A stretch of 64,000 nt of DNA from Bacteroidetes bacterium UBA6161 (GTDB lineage: Bacteria; Bacteroidota; Bacteroidia; NS11-12g; UBA955). The position numbers were made by a program, and so were the translations under genes. Below, piece after piece: positions 8,290 through 17,624 of the stretch. Each line of letters begins with the position of its first letter. Position 1 is the first letter of the stretch. Below the pieces are notes generated by a model. The model searched no databases and was not told where the DNA came from. It worked only from the letters and a program-made list of their open reading frames with translations. The stretch is from contig DIUJ01000068.1 in NCBI GenBank assembly GCA_002422315.1, positions 46,344 to 110,343 on the forward strand, in the 5' to 3' direction.

Positions 8290-10032
8290 TTATCTCAATA
8301 AGTTAAGCGTTCCTCTATATATGTACTTTTTATCCGGCTGTGTGAAGATATAATATTGTATAATTATGGTATAAACACCTGCTTGGCAGGGTTTGCCATC
8401 AAATGTTCCATCCCATGCAGAGCCTAGGTTTTCGCTTACAGATAGGATTTCTCCCCAGCGGTTTAGTACACTTATTTGTGCTGAACTTATATTCACACAA
8501 TTAATAGATAACACATCGTTAAGTCCATCTCCATTAGGGCTGAAAGCATTTGGAAAACCGCATATATCAGAAAACTCTGGGCAATATTCTTCCAGATAGA
8601 ATGTATCTCTTACTATACAGCCCAAGCTGTCTGTAAGGGTAAGATAAACATAGCCTGTGTCTGCACTTGCAAACTCTGTACCTGTTTGATCTGTTCCGTT
8701 TATTTGCCAAAATGCACTCACTCCTTGTTCTTCAATATGAATCTGCAAACGGTTAAAATCATTGCGGGTATATTTGCAAAGACTGTCAATATGTTGAATA
8801 GAATACGCAGGTGTTTCTTTTCCAAAAACATAAAGTGTATCATATTCACCATTCCATAAACCAACAATCTGTTCAACTGCTTTGGTTATTTCTAAATGCA
8901 AAACATCACTCACAACCTCACTGCCATTTTCTAATATCCAAGTAATTTCTCTCCCAAAAGCTTCTCTCAACTCAATTTTCTCCCCAATACAAACAGCAGT
9001 GTCCTTAGTTAAAGAAAAACTATCTAAAGCGATAAGATAAACACTGTCAATAAAGGCATACATTTCCCAATCAGAATATGCTATGCAACTGTCTCTAATT
9101 ATACTGCATGGGAAGTTAAAGAGCCATTTTATCATGTTTTGCTGTTCTCTCTTCCAAAAATTACCAATAGTCAAGTGGGTAAAAGTGTCTTCTGCTACAA
9201 ACTCCCATGAATACTCAATCCATTCTCCTTTGCTCATAAAAGGCTCGGATATTCTGAACTGCGGGGGGTGAGTGTTAAAAGGGATTTCTGGTGTACCAAT
9301 GCCCGGTTTATAGTTGACAGGCTGATTTGTAGATAATAGAATGCCCAGACCGTCAGTCAGATAAGTATTCCATTCTTGTAAAGGCCAATTAAATTGGTAC
9401 GACCCTGAATTAGGTACGCTCCTTTCTATTTTGACCGTGTCAGGGATGTTGTTTGTGTCTATGAAGTTATTAGCAGTAGCAAAAAAACCTATCTTATATC
9501 TTATTCCTTCTTTTAAAGGCTGTTTCAGAATATTAGTCATGTAGTTTGTGTTTAAATTGCTATACATATAACTATTGATTGACATATTTTCAGTTATACT
9601 GTCATTGAAGTGATAATAAAATCCACCTTGTGACAAACTAATTACAGCCATTTTAGTGCCATGAAAAGCTGAGTCTATATTTGCTAAGTTCACAAATAAT
9701 CGTGAGCTATTATCAAACAGAAAAGGGTGAGAATGGCTGTGATAGGATTCTGTTATCGGCATGTTACTAAGGGGGTAAAAAGTATCTGGCAGGTTATTTC
9801 CTCCGCAATCCCCAAAGGCGTTGGGTGAAGCGCATGAGCTCCAGTAATCGGCATATTGGATGTTCGCAAGTGGAGGACGAGAATACCAGTCGGGATAACT
9901 TAACTTACCCCAAAAATGCTGCTGTTCGAAACTGCCATTCTGCACAAGGTTTTGTGCAGTAATTGGCAAGGACAGCAGCAGAACAACTGCTGCTGCCACA
10001 AACCTATTAATTATTGCCGATTGATAGCGCAT
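8290..10032 (-). CDS. Secreted protein with T9SS type B sorting domain
   Basis: 580 residues. The signal peptide ends at about residue 26 ('LSLPITAQ'). The mature N-terminus begins 'LVQNGSFEQ', the opening of a beta-sandwich, carbohydrate-binding-like domain common in Bacteroidota exoproteins (to ~residue 330). A ~130-residue Ig-like region ('DTAVCIGEKIEL') follows, then the type B sorting domain ('GFPNAFSPNGDGLNDVL', 'LNRWGEIL', 'GVYTI'). Its start is 24 bp downstream of the Gly-rich gene at 10057-12564, with no terminator between, so the two form an operon. The equivalent pair at 2186-7387 has the same order but is separated by a terminator. The substrate or binding target is unknown. Confidence 0.85.
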   Translation of the reverse strand: MRYQSAIINRFVAAAVVLLLSLPITAQNLVQNGSFEQQHFWGKLSYPDWYSRPPLANIQYADYWSSCASPNAFGDCGGNNLPDTFYPLSNMPITESYHSHSHPFLFDNSSRLFVNLANIDSAFHGTKMAVISLSQGGFYYHFNDSITENMSINSYMYSNLNTNYMTNILKQPLKEGIRYKIGFFATANNFIDTNNIPDTVKIERSVPNSGSYQFNWPLQEWNTYLTDGLGILLSTNQPVNYKPGIGTPEIPFNTHPPQFRISEPFMSKGEWIEYSWEFVAEDTFTHLTIGNFWKREQQNMIKWLFNFPCSIIRDSCIAYSDWEMYAFIDSVYLIALDSFSLTKDTAVCIGEKIELREAFGREITWILENGSEVVSDVLHLEITKAVEQIVGLWNGEYDTLYVFGKETPAYSIQHIDSLCKYTRNDFNRLQIHIEEQGVSAFWQINGTDQTGTEFASADTGYVYLTLTDSLGCIVRDTFYLEEYCPEFSDICGFPNAFSPNGDGLNDVLSINCVNISSAQISVLNRWGEILSVSENLGSAWDGTFDGKPCQAGVYTIIIQYYIFTQPDKKYIYRGTLNLLR

Positions 10033-10056
10033 ATTACAAACAAAGATAGCATAAAA

Positions 10057-12564
10057 TTAATTAACTATAAGCTTATAGCTCGACACATTTCCTTCTTTTG
10101 TTATTGTAACAAGATAAGTTCCTTTTGCAAAGTTATTTGTATTTACTGTGTATTGCCTTAGATTTGTCTGTACCTTGTATATTTCTCTTCCAAGTAAGTC
10201 ATAAACTACAATTGTTTTGATTTGATTTGGTTCTTGCATAACTGCCTCTTCATTAAAATCGTTATCCCTAATTACAAACATATCAGTATGTTGCATGAAG
10301 GATACCCATTCTCTATTGTGTTCTTGTATATTATCGTTGGGTAATACCAGCAAAGTACTAGGGTTTCTGTTAAAATGTATGGTTGGGTCAACATCTGGAA
10401 CTGGTTCCGGCAAAGTTTCACCTGTTTTTCCAAATTCAAGATCGTCTTCGTCCATGTATGGATGCCATGCAAAGCAACGTGTTGTATCAATTTTAAACGA
10501 TTGTGTGGAAGTACCAGGAAACTCATAGAAAATAAATCTGTCCTGAATAGGAGCATTAATTGAAACATACTTCATTACAGGTAATCCTCCTATTTCACTG
10601 AATTTATATTCAAAATGGTCCGTTGTAATAATTTGCTTATCCGCAGGAAGAACTATATCACTTCCTGTTAGGGTAGGAAATTGTTTTTGAGGTGTTTCAA
10701 GGTTGCTTATAAGGGAGAGAAAAACTTCTTCTGCTTGGTCTCGTTCATAAAAGCGACATACATACTTAATTCCAGCCCCAATATTGTGGGTTGTTGTCAA
10801 AGTAGCTTTAGTAATATCAAACACACTTTGCCAGTTTCCAGCAGTCCAAGTAATGTCAGTGCCTGAAATTACTCCTGATGCTGAAGCGTATTCTGCTTCG
10901 AAGGGATACATAGCCATATCACAGTTGCAATACCATTGAATGGCACTTCCTCCTCCACTATTACATCTTTCGTAGTCATTTGAGAGATCAATACCGTCAG
11001 GTTCCTGCACAAATGGTGGATTAAAGGGTATATGCCTAAAAGCTCCTTGTCCTCCAAAACCGTTTGATCCTGACTTCAAGTTCACCCAATTCATAGTAAA
11101 AGCCATTCCAAAAAAATGAAATTCGGGCTGTGGGATTGAAGATGCATTGGTATATAAAAAGATTGTCCCACCTTTTCCACCTAAACTGCCATCACCACCA
11201 TCAGAGGGTGTGCCTGGTTCTCCGCTTCCACCTGTTCCACCCGAGAACCAAACGTTAGGGTCCGAAATGCTTCCTTGACCACCAAAACCACCAGCACCTG
11301 GCGCTCCCCCCATTTCTCCTGTTTTGCCATGTTCTCCTTGCTGTCCAGCTGCATTTAGCCATCCATTCATCATTCCTTGATGGTCCGATGAATTTCCCAT
11401 GTCATCCCAAAAATTAAGAGTTTTAATGAGAATAATGCCTCCGCCACGTGCCCCTCTACCTGCATCTCCTCCTTTCCCTCCATCATCACCATGATTTCCG
11501 TTTGCTCCCATTATGGGGGTTGAATGTCCGGAAGCACCTCCTGTTCCACCATGCCCTGCTCCACTTCCTCCTTCTCCACCTTTGAATGCATCAAACCCTC
11601 CTTTTGTATAACCTGCTGAACCCATGACAGCAATATTGCTAAAAATATTAGGAGCCCCATAATTGTAGGCAGTAAAAACCAGTGGACTGACTTGTGTTCC
11701 AGGGTTTCTATTATTCATTTCGTTGTCTCCTGGAGTTCCCGCTGTGCCGCTAGTTCCATTTGTACCCGGGTTTGGAGTTAAACAATAATCAGAGTATGGA
11801 ATAGGAGACAAATAGCCGTCATTGTTATACATATTGTCTCCTGCTCCGCCACTTCCTCCTTGGCCAAATGTAATGTTCTCAGGATAAAAACCGCAACCTT
11901 CAGCTGTAATAACTGATCGATGAATTTTTGTCTGACGAGCAGAGTAGCACAATACCCCACCAGTATAGCCATCCCAAGGCTTACACCTGACAACTGCATG
12001 ATTAAGGGTTAAAATATTGAATCTTGGAATCAGTAATACCTGCAATCTGGACGATGGATTACCTGGACTACCTTGTTCTGTTTCAAAAGCATAAGAATAC
12101 TTGCTTACATGAATCTCAACTGGGTTTGCCATTAAATCAACCCCTACAACATTAAGTTCTTCAAACCACCCACCAGCAACCCCATCACTTCGTTTCATCT
12201 GAATAAGCATTGCTCTTTGACCTGATACCGCCCCCCAATCACTTTGTCCATGAGAATGTACCACATCTAAATAAAGTATATCGTGGGTGGTTGGCGTTCT
12301 ATCAACATGTGTGACATGTGCCCTTGTATTATCAGTGAACCAATCTATACCAGAAATAGGTAGTGGAGATGGGTCGCTTGGAGTAGGATATCCAGTCATA
12401 AATTGTCCTTTGATCAGAGGTGCATGAAAAATAAATCCAATAAACGCAAGTATAGTAAGTAAATGAAAAACTTTTGTTGGCTTGCCATTGGGATGATGTG
12501 CATGTTTGTAAATTTCACTACATGATGCACGGTTCTGTGATTTCGTAATTTTTTTCATAAGCAT
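10057..12564 (-). CDS. Glycine-rich secreted surface protein, T9SS type A (paralog)
   Basis: 835 residues. The N-terminal extension is basic and hydrophilic (~30 residues), then a hydrophobic segment 'LLTILAFIGFIFHAPLIKGQ' serves as an unusually distal signal peptide; a later start is possible but no good ATG is placed for it. Domain order copies the 892-residue paralog: a beta domain (~55-220), a long Gly-rich GGxGG region (~225-470), a second beta domain with Cys-rich 'CNSGGGSAIQWYCNCD', and a T9SS type A domain ('VYDLLGREIY ... GTYLVTITKEG'). It is likely surface-exposed or part of the extracellular matrix. It lies upstream of, and is probably co-transcribed with, the type B protein at 8290-10032. 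The spacer 12565-12934 holds no recognisable gene. Confidence 0.85.
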   Translation of the reverse strand: MLMKKITKSQNRASCSEIYKHAHHPNGKPTKVFHLLTILAFIGFIFHAPLIKGQFMTGYPTPSDPSPLPISGIDWFTDNTRAHVTHVDRTPTTHDILYLDVVHSHGQSDWGAVSGQRAMLIQMKRSDGVAGGWFEELNVVGVDLMANPVEIHVSKYSYAFETEQGSPGNPSSRLQVLLIPRFNILTLNHAVVRCKPWDGYTGGVLCYSARQTKIHRSVITAEGCGFYPENITFGQGGSGGAGDNMYNNDGYLSPIPYSDYCLTPNPGTNGTSGTAGTPGDNEMNNRNPGTQVSPLVFTAYNYGAPNIFSNIAVMGSAGYTKGGFDAFKGGEGGSGAGHGGTGGASGHSTPIMGANGNHGDDGGKGGDAGRGARGGGIILIKTLNFWDDMGNSSDHQGMMNGWLNAAGQQGEHGKTGEMGGAPGAGGFGGQGSISDPNVWFSGGTGGSGEPGTPSDGGDGSLGGKGGTIFLYTNASSIPQPEFHFFGMAFTMNWVNLKSGSNGFGGQGAFRHIPFNPPFVQEPDGIDLSNDYERCNSGGGSAIQWYCNCDMAMYPFEAEYASASGVISGTDITWTAGNWQSVFDITKATLTTTHNIGAGIKYVCRFYERDQAEEVFLSLISNLETPQKQFPTLTGSDIVLPADKQIITTDHFEYKFSEIGGLPVMKYVSINAPIQDRFIFYEFPGTSTQSFKIDTTRCFAWHPYMDEDDLEFGKTGETLPEPVPDVDPTIHFNRNPSTLLVLPNDNIQEHNREWVSFMQHTDMFVIRDNDFNEEAVMQEPNQIKTIVVYDLLGREIYKVQTNLRQYTVNTNNFAKGTYLVTITKEGNVSSYKLIVN

Positions 12565-12934
12565 AAATTTATTTTTTTAAATCGACTTGAAACTCTTTCA
12601 AGCATTGTTTAATATAAACGGACAAAAGGGTCTGATTGTCCAGCAGAAAAGAAACACAAGCTTGTGTCTATTCACTTAAAAAAAGAATCAAACTGTGTAG
12701 TAATACCTTGCCAGCCTATACTTTAATTTTGAGGTTAAAAACGTCAGTGCATTGGCAAAAGTGTGAAGTTATTTGTGAAAACTATGCAGCATATTTTAGT
12801 ATCTACTGTCTGCAAGCAGTTTCAAATTTGCATTATCTGCACTCACGAAAAAGGCGAGCTTGGATACTGATTAGAAGAAACGAACTCTGACCGCATTATT
12901 TGAATTCACAAAATCTACTTAACTATCATCTATA

Positions 12935-13274
12935 TTCGTTTTCATAGTCCTTTATCGGACAGCGAATAATGTGGTAAATAGTTATATTATTAAAATGAGA
13001 ACTTAAAAGGACAAAACAACAAATTCTGCGGCAAGCATAATTGAATCTGCCATAATAGTAATGAACTCTACTGACTTGGTCGGTTGCCGAGCAGCTATTC
13101 TGTCCTACTCCATGGGACTTGAATAGCTAATTCGATATTCCATAGAGGCAATTTTTATAAGCTTATTTGCAATACAAATTACAGTTAATAAACAGTAGAT
13201 TACCAAACATATTGAACGAATAAAACAAATTTCAGGAAATTCCCTGAGATAAACTCTCAGGAAATTTCCTGAAA
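12935..13274. repeat. Duplicated non-coding regulatory block, copy B
   Basis: The second copy of the 340 bp block at 7531-7871, in the same orientation and at the same relative place: between a leftward Gly-rich T9SS gene and a rightward two-component operon. Differences from copy A are scattered single substitutions and 1-base indels. They disrupt the short ORFs seen in copy A on both strands, arguing for a regulatory rather than coding role. Confidence 0.85.
13230..13274. promoter_or_regulatory. Double palindromic operator, copy B
   Basis: Two 18-20 bp dyads of consensus TTTCAGGAAATTYCCTGARA form a 20 bp stem with one mismatch and a 5-base loop. They end about 67 bp before the first gene of the two-component operon. 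This is the expected place for an autoregulatory site of the operon's own NarL-type regulator. The site may also act on the leftward Gly-rich gene, though that start codon is ~670 bp away. Confidence 0.6.
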
Positions 13275-13341
13275 TTAATTAATATTTTTTTTATTTTATG
13301 GAGTAATGAAATATCATTGCAGGGTTAATAAATAAAATACT

Positions 13342-13725
13342 ATGACTACACCAAACACCCCAGAGGCACAACCTATTAGTTGGGACGAAGCACAAATCAT
13401 GATTCAATCTTACCGAACTAAGTTTCCCAACACTTTAGTCAACGAAGATAATCAACGACTTGATGGTTTTAGAATCCCAGTAACAGAAATTGTTAAAATC
13501 ATACAAAGTATGCCTTTAGTTCCACATACAGGACCTCAAGAAGCATATACCTATTGTAAAGATATATTTATGATGCCTGCCGTTAGAGTGAGTGATACAG
13601 ATCCGGAAGTTGAAGTTTTTACTCTTGTTGTTGCAGGAATCGATGCAGATAACAAGATTATCAAAAATGCTGTTTATGAGTACGTAAGACCATGTCCATG
13701 GTTTTGCCCCACAAACTTCTTTTAA
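13342..13725 (+). CDS. Small soluble protein of unknown function with C-terminal CPWFCP motif
   Basis: 127 residues, first gene of a four-gene operon with a 7-TM protein, a histidine kinase and a response regulator. No signal peptide or membrane segment is seen. It contains 'ISWDEAQIMIQSYR' and ends 'PCPWFCPTNF', a CxxxC pair that could bind metal or form a disulfide. I do not recognise the family. Being directly after the operator and 4 bp before the 7-TM gene suggests an output or ligand-like component of the sensory system; this is inference only. The start codon sits in a short motif conserved in the decayed copy near 7938, supporting this start. Confidence 0.7.
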   Translation: MTTPNTPEAQPISWDEAQIMIQSYRTKFPNTLVNEDNQRLDGFRIPVTEIVKIIQSMPLVPHTGPQEAYTYCKDIFMMPAVRVSDTDPEVEVFTLVVAGIDADNKIIKNAVYEYVRPCPWFCPTNFF

Positions 13726-13729
13726 CTAA

Positions 13730-14392
13730 ATGGAAACTTACGATGTTTTTCATCTATTTATTGTTTCCCTAATATTCCTTATTGCAATTTTTGGACTTTA
13801 CAATTATAATCAATTAAGTGCCTTTGGCACATCTTTGTTTTTCTTTACAGCCTTTCTTTTTATAAGTGAAGCAATAAGCTTTTATTTTGCAATTAGAATG
13901 AAATCTAATACAGTGTTTTTTCATATAGTCCCGTACTTTCATCATTTGTTTATTACAGCTACCTATTTCAGTTTGTTTAAAGGTAATCCGAAATTAAGGA
14001 GATTTACAGTGTATAGCATTTTGCTTTTTTTTGCATTTTCATTGGTCAATACCGTTTTCTTTCAGGATCTAAACCAAGTCCCAACATTAAGCATTATTCT
14101 ACAAAGTTTCTTAATTATTGTTTATACCTCGATACATTTTTATGTTATCATTTCTGACTATAAAGGACAAACACTCAGTAAAAACAATGAATTTTGGTTT
14201 AGTACAGGAAACCTGTTTTATTACCCCTGCTTAATGCTGTTATGGTTATTAATAGTTTACCAGAAAGATTATGAACAAGCTTTACCAGGATTCATTTTTT
14301 TCTTACTTATTTTGGCGAATATTTTCTTGTATATTTTTTATTTCTTCGCCCTTTTTACTGATGTAAAAGTTAATAATACAAAAGATAGTTAA
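13730..14392 (+). CDS. Seven-transmembrane protein of a two-component operon
   Basis: 220 residues with about seven hydrophobic helices and very short loops. The first is at ~7-25, the last at ~185-210, ending in a short hydrophilic tail. It has no catalytic motif. The size and topology resemble the 7-TM sensing modules that are often fused to, or encoded beside, histidine kinases. The next gene encodes a kinase with only one membrane helix, so this protein may be its detached sensory unit. Stop and next start are 3 bp apart, which indicates translational coupling. The ligand is unknown. Confidence 0.75.
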   Translation: METYDVFHLFIVSLIFLIAIFGLYNYNQLSAFGTSLFFFTAFLFISEAISFYFAIRMKSNTVFFHIVPYFHHLFITATYFSLFKGNPKLRRFTVYSILLFFAFSLVNTVFFQDLNQVPTLSIILQSFLIIVYTSIHFYVIISDYKGQTLSKNNEFWFSTGNLFYYPCLMLLWLLIVYQKDYEQALPGFIFFLLILANIFLYIFYFFALFTDVKVNNTKDS

Positions 14393-14395
14393 ACA

Positions 14396-15187
14396 ATGAA
14401 AAATTTACTAGTTCTATCTGAAACTAACTTTGTAAACTATATTGCCATCATTGTTATTCTGATGCTATTGGTATTATTTTCATTGTTCACTTATCTCATT
14501 TATAAGTACTATCAAAAACAACAAGAGTCAAAACTTGCGTTAAAGAATTTGGAAGTAATCCATAAAAAAGAACTACTAAACATGCAAAGTGAAATTACCA
14601 AACAAGTTCTGAAAACAATTGGAATGGAGTTACATGATGATGTAAGCCATCATTTAGTCATGCTAAAACTTGAAGCAGAGAGTGGTAAAATTGATTTTAG
14701 TAAAGGCAGTTCTGAACTTAGTGATAGGCTTGGCAATGTTTTAAAAACGCTTCAAGGGATTACTAGTTTTTTTAGCACCTTAGACAATGATTTTCTTGAT
14801 GTTATTAGTAATATCGAAGACGATATAAACCGAATTAATCAAAAAGGAATGATAAAAATAAACTATGACAATCAGAACCCAGAAACTCCTGAAAGCCTTT
14901 TGTCTAGATTGTATATATTTAGAATTTATCAAGAAGTAATTACTAATATTTACAGACATTCCCAAGCCAAAGAAATGGATATCATGTTACTTTCTGACCA
15001 AAAAAACTTTATTATGATGATGAATGACTATGGTAAAGGTTTTGAAACGAATTTGCTAAATCAAACAGAAGGAAAGTTTGGACTTAATAATATAAAAAAC
15101 AGGTGTGATTCGATAGGCGGATCTTTTTCAATTATGTCGAAACTAGGTCAAGGTACTAACATAGTAATTAAAATACCTCTAGAATGA
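14396..15187 (+). CDS. Sensor histidine kinase (HisKA_3/NarX-like)
   Basis: 263 residues. One N-terminal membrane helix (~15-37) has no sizeable periplasmic sensor domain. A coiled segment follows and then the phospho-acceptor motif 'ELHDDVSHHL' (His80), typical of HisKA_3 kinases. An HATPase_c domain follows, with N-box 'QEVITNIYRHSQAK', G1 'DYGKGFETN' and G2 'FGLNNIKNRCDSIGGSF'. It autophosphorylates and transfers to the regulator encoded next, whose ATG overlaps this stop by 4 bp. Input probably comes from the adjacent 7-TM protein. A decayed fragment of a second copy of this gene is at ~7995-8085. Confidence 0.9.
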   Translation: MKNLLVLSETNFVNYIAIIVILMLLVLFSLFTYLIYKYYQKQQESKLALKNLEVIHKKELLNMQSEITKQVLKTIGMELHDDVSHHLVMLKLEAESGKIDFSKGSSELSDRLGNVLKTLQGITSFFSTLDNDFLDVISNIEDDINRINQKGMIKINYDNQNPETPESLLSRLYIFRIYQEVITNIYRHSQAKEMDIMLLSDQKNFIMMMNDYGKGFETNLLNQTEGKFGLNNIKNRCDSIGGSFSIMSKLGQGTNIVIKIPLE

Positions 15188-15855
15188 AACGTAATAGAAA
15201 TTCCAAAATAAGAGTATGGATTGTTGATGACCACTTGCTATTTACAGAAAGTTTAAAGTCTGTAATAGAATCGAATTGCGAATATATTAAAGTTGAACAA
15301 AAAGCTTCTAATGGAAAAGAGTTATTAGAATTACTAGAAAGAAAAAAACATCCTAATTGCATTTTGTTAGATATTCAAATGCCTATTATGGGAGGATTGA
15401 AATTTTTAGAGTATTATAAACACAATTACCCAAATCTTAATATCCTTATTTTATCGATGCATTGCGATAAACTTAGTATTAGTAGGGCATTAATTTACAA
15501 AGCAAAGGGGTTTGTTTCAAAGAATATTTCACAATCGGAATTGATAGAAGCAATTAAAACAGTAGCACTTGGAGAAAAGTATATTCAGAATGATTATAAA
15601 GATTTATTCAACGAAATCCTAACAGAAAGAGAAGAAATAAATGGAAAAGTACTAAAGTTTACTGCAAAAGAAAGTGAATTTATTCGACTTTGTCTAGGGG
15701 ACTGTTCTTATACAGAAATAGCCGACATTATGAATGTTACTTACAAAACTATTGATACACATAGGTATAATATTTTCAAAAAGCTAGGAGTAAAAAGTCG
15801 GAATGCTATGTTAATTCATTTGAGAGAAAGAGGTTGGCTTGAAGGTAATGAATAA
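15184..15855 (+). CDS. NarL/LuxR-type response regulator
   Basis: 223 residues. The receiver domain (~9-130) has acidic pocket DD (15-16), phospho-acceptor Asp63 in 'LLDIQMP', and 'KAKGFVSKN' with the conserved Lys. A LuxR-type helix-turn-helix follows (~155-215: 'FTAKESEFIRLCLGD', 'IADIMNVTYKTIDTHRYNIF'). It is the transcription factor of the kinase upstream. The palindromic operators at 13230 and 7828 are reasonable targets because NarL-type regulators bind as dimers to such dyads; the link is inferred. Confidence 0.9.
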   Translation: MKRNRNSKIRVWIVDDHLLFTESLKSVIESNCEYIKVEQKASNGKELLELLERKKHPNCILLDIQMPIMGGLKFLEYYKHNYPNLNILILSMHCDKLSISRALIYKAKGFVSKNISQSELIEAIKTVALGEKYIQNDYKDLFNEILTEREEINGKVLKFTAKESEFIRLCLGDCSYTEIADIMNVTYKTIDTHRYNIFKKLGVKSRNAMLIHLRERGWLEGNE

Positions 15856-15866
15856 AAATACATTTT

Positions 15867-16757
15867 TCAAATATATATAGAATTCTTCGCTCTCTTCAAA
15901 TACTTTATAAACTTATCCGAGCCTAAGACTTCTATTTCATTCAAGAAGCCCATTACAAATCTTCCGGGGCCTTTGAAGCTATGCACAGGGGCTTTGAAAA
16001 GGTATTGGTTGGTATTGGGAATAGGCTTTATGTAGGGTAGGCTCATGGGGTATTCCTCTTTGAGTAAAAGGCTAGCCCTTAGGCTCATGTTCCATTCTAT
16101 TTCTTGTGCTTCATTTTTGCCCTGGAAACCAAAAATATCTGGTTTATAGTATTTGTGTTCAGGCTCAAAGGCAAAGTCTGAATTTAAAACTTGCACTTCC
16201 GAGATTCGTTCAATACTAAAAAGCTTGTTGCTAGCAGAAGCAATCTCGTATGCAGAAACTGTACTGTAGTTTTCGGTAAAGCACATGGGTTCCACCAAGC
16301 GGTCGGCAATGGTTTGGCTGCTTGCAGAATAATATCCTTTTAGCAAGACTTGCTTTTTTTCCTGTATTGCCAAAGATAGGCTTTCAACTATTTTAGCTAA
16401 GTGAGCATTGTAAACAGTTTGGACACCAAGTTCTACTTCGGAAGAAGATCTGATTTTGTGGTAGATACTATCCGTCAAAGGACTTGATTTACCTACTGTA
16501 TGCAATAGCATGGTCAAATATTCTGTTTCCTGGGTCGTAAAAACAGGTTTGTTGTCATTCTCACCTGGAATGAAATATTTGCCATGCATATCTTTTTCTA
16601 TTTTAATTCCCATTTCTTGTAGCAGGTCCATGTATCTGTAAACAGACCTTCCCGTGATACCAAGTAAAATAGCCAAGTTTTGATTGGATTTATGGGGCTC
16701 CGATTTCAGATGGTTTATGAGCTGAAAAAGGCGATAAATTCGGTTTTGATTAAACAT
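15867..16757 (-). CDS. HTH and WYL-domain transcriptional regulator
   Basis: I start it at the ATG giving 'MFNQNRIYRLFQLINHL', 16 codons inside the longest frame, because this is where the DeoR/HTH_11-like domain begins ('LAILLGITGRSVYRYMDLLQ'). It is then ~296 residues. A WYL-type sensor domain follows (~120-200). A WCX-like C-terminal domain comes last ('VMGFLNEIEVLG'). The canonical W-Y-L triplet is not clearly readable, so I rate the WYL call moderate. Such regulators bind nucleotides or nucleic acids and often control defence or DNA-damage genes. It converges on the response regulator gene 11 bp away and is divergent from the HEPN-motif gene. Confidence 0.75.
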   Translation of the reverse strand: MFNQNRIYRLFQLINHLKSEPHKSNQNLAILLGITGRSVYRYMDLLQEMGIKIEKDMHGKYFIPGENDNKPVFTTQETEYLTMLLHTVGKSSPLTDSIYHKIRSSSEVELGVQTVYNAHLAKIVESLSLAIQEKKQVLLKGYYSASSQTIADRLVEPMCFTENYSTVSAYEIASASNKLFSIERISEVQVLNSDFAFEPEHKYYKPDIFGFQGKNEAQEIEWNMSLRASLLLKEEYPMSLPYIKPIPNTNQYLFKAPVHSFKGPGRFVMGFLNEIEVLGSDKFIKYLKRAKNSIYI

Positions 16758-16932
16758 GTGGAAAAGTTTTGCGACAAATAAAGTCAAAATGAAGCAAATA
16801 GCCAAGTGTTTAACTCTATTTATCTCGAAATTAATGATATGGGTAATTGTTTTTTATTTATGTTTGAAGAAAGGAAATTTATTAATCATAAATGCCTATT
16901 TATAAGTTATAACATCTTAAAATTAAAACTCA

Positions 16933-17439
16933 ATGTACCCAGTTAAATTAGGCTTCGAAGGCGCGAAAGAACGAATCAATAAATTATTAGAAAATAATCA
17001 TTACGCTGAAAGTTTGGTAACTTCTGTTTTTACAGCGGAGAAAACAGTCCGAAGAACACTGCGCCAGCTAATTGTATCATCCGGTTTCAAGAGTACAATA
17101 GCAAACAAAATAATATCAAGGCTTTCAGGGATTTATCAACTTGTTGAAGCATGGGAAATTTATGATCCTCAACATAGGAAATTAACGAAAATTGTAAAAT
17201 CAAACGATATTGAGATTATAAAATTAGCCGCTCAAAAAAGAAACAAACTAATTCATGGAGAGCAAGTTTTTAAACTTGAGTTATGTAAAGAAGAGACATT
17301 AAAAGTTATTAGAGCTCTTGATAATATTAAGAATTGCTTTGACGAAGAATATGGATATAGTGGTTGGACAAATATATCTACCAGAAAAATAAGTATGCTT
17401 CATAAAGATCCAAAGATTAAGGAAACAATAAAAATATGA
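16933..17439 (+). CDS. HEPN-motif protein, candidate RNase or toxin
   Basis: 168 residues, all-helical in appearance. 'RNKLIH' (103-108) fits the RX4H active-site motif of HEPN ribonucleases, preceded by helices rich in Arg/Lys. No partner antitoxin (such as a MNT nucleotidyltransferase) is adjacent; the nearest gene is the divergent WYL-like regulator. The gene lies just outside the left border of the virus-like element. It could be a free-standing HEPN RNase, an RNA-binding HEPN/DUF4145-like protein, or cargo of the element. The 185 bp after it (17440-17624) contains only a weak hairpin with a T-run near 17550-17595. Confidence 0.6.
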   Translation: MYPVKLGFEGAKERINKLLENNHYAESLVTSVFTAEKTVRRTLRQLIVSSGFKSTIANKIISRLSGIYQLVEAWEIYDPQHRKLTKIVKSNDIEIIKLAAQKRNKLIHGEQVFKLELCKEETLKVIRALDNIKNCFDEEYGYSGWTNISTRKISMLHKDPKIKETIKI

Positions 17440-17624
17440 ATAAATGATTTTGGAGATTTATAAAACGAAAAAGCAATTAGTTAAACTGAGATAAAACCCA
17501 AAATTATGCTTACTTACAGAATTGAGTATAGAAATGGTGAAATTTAAGAGTTAATACGTTAATCGTATACTTTGCAAAAAACTCTTTTTTTGTATCGCTA
17601 AAAACCATCCAACTTCTAATTTTC

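Noticed and set aside
12565..12934. An 84-codon frame on the plus strand at 12636
   Set aside because: It has no recognisable domain, ribosome-binding site or counterpart beside copy A.
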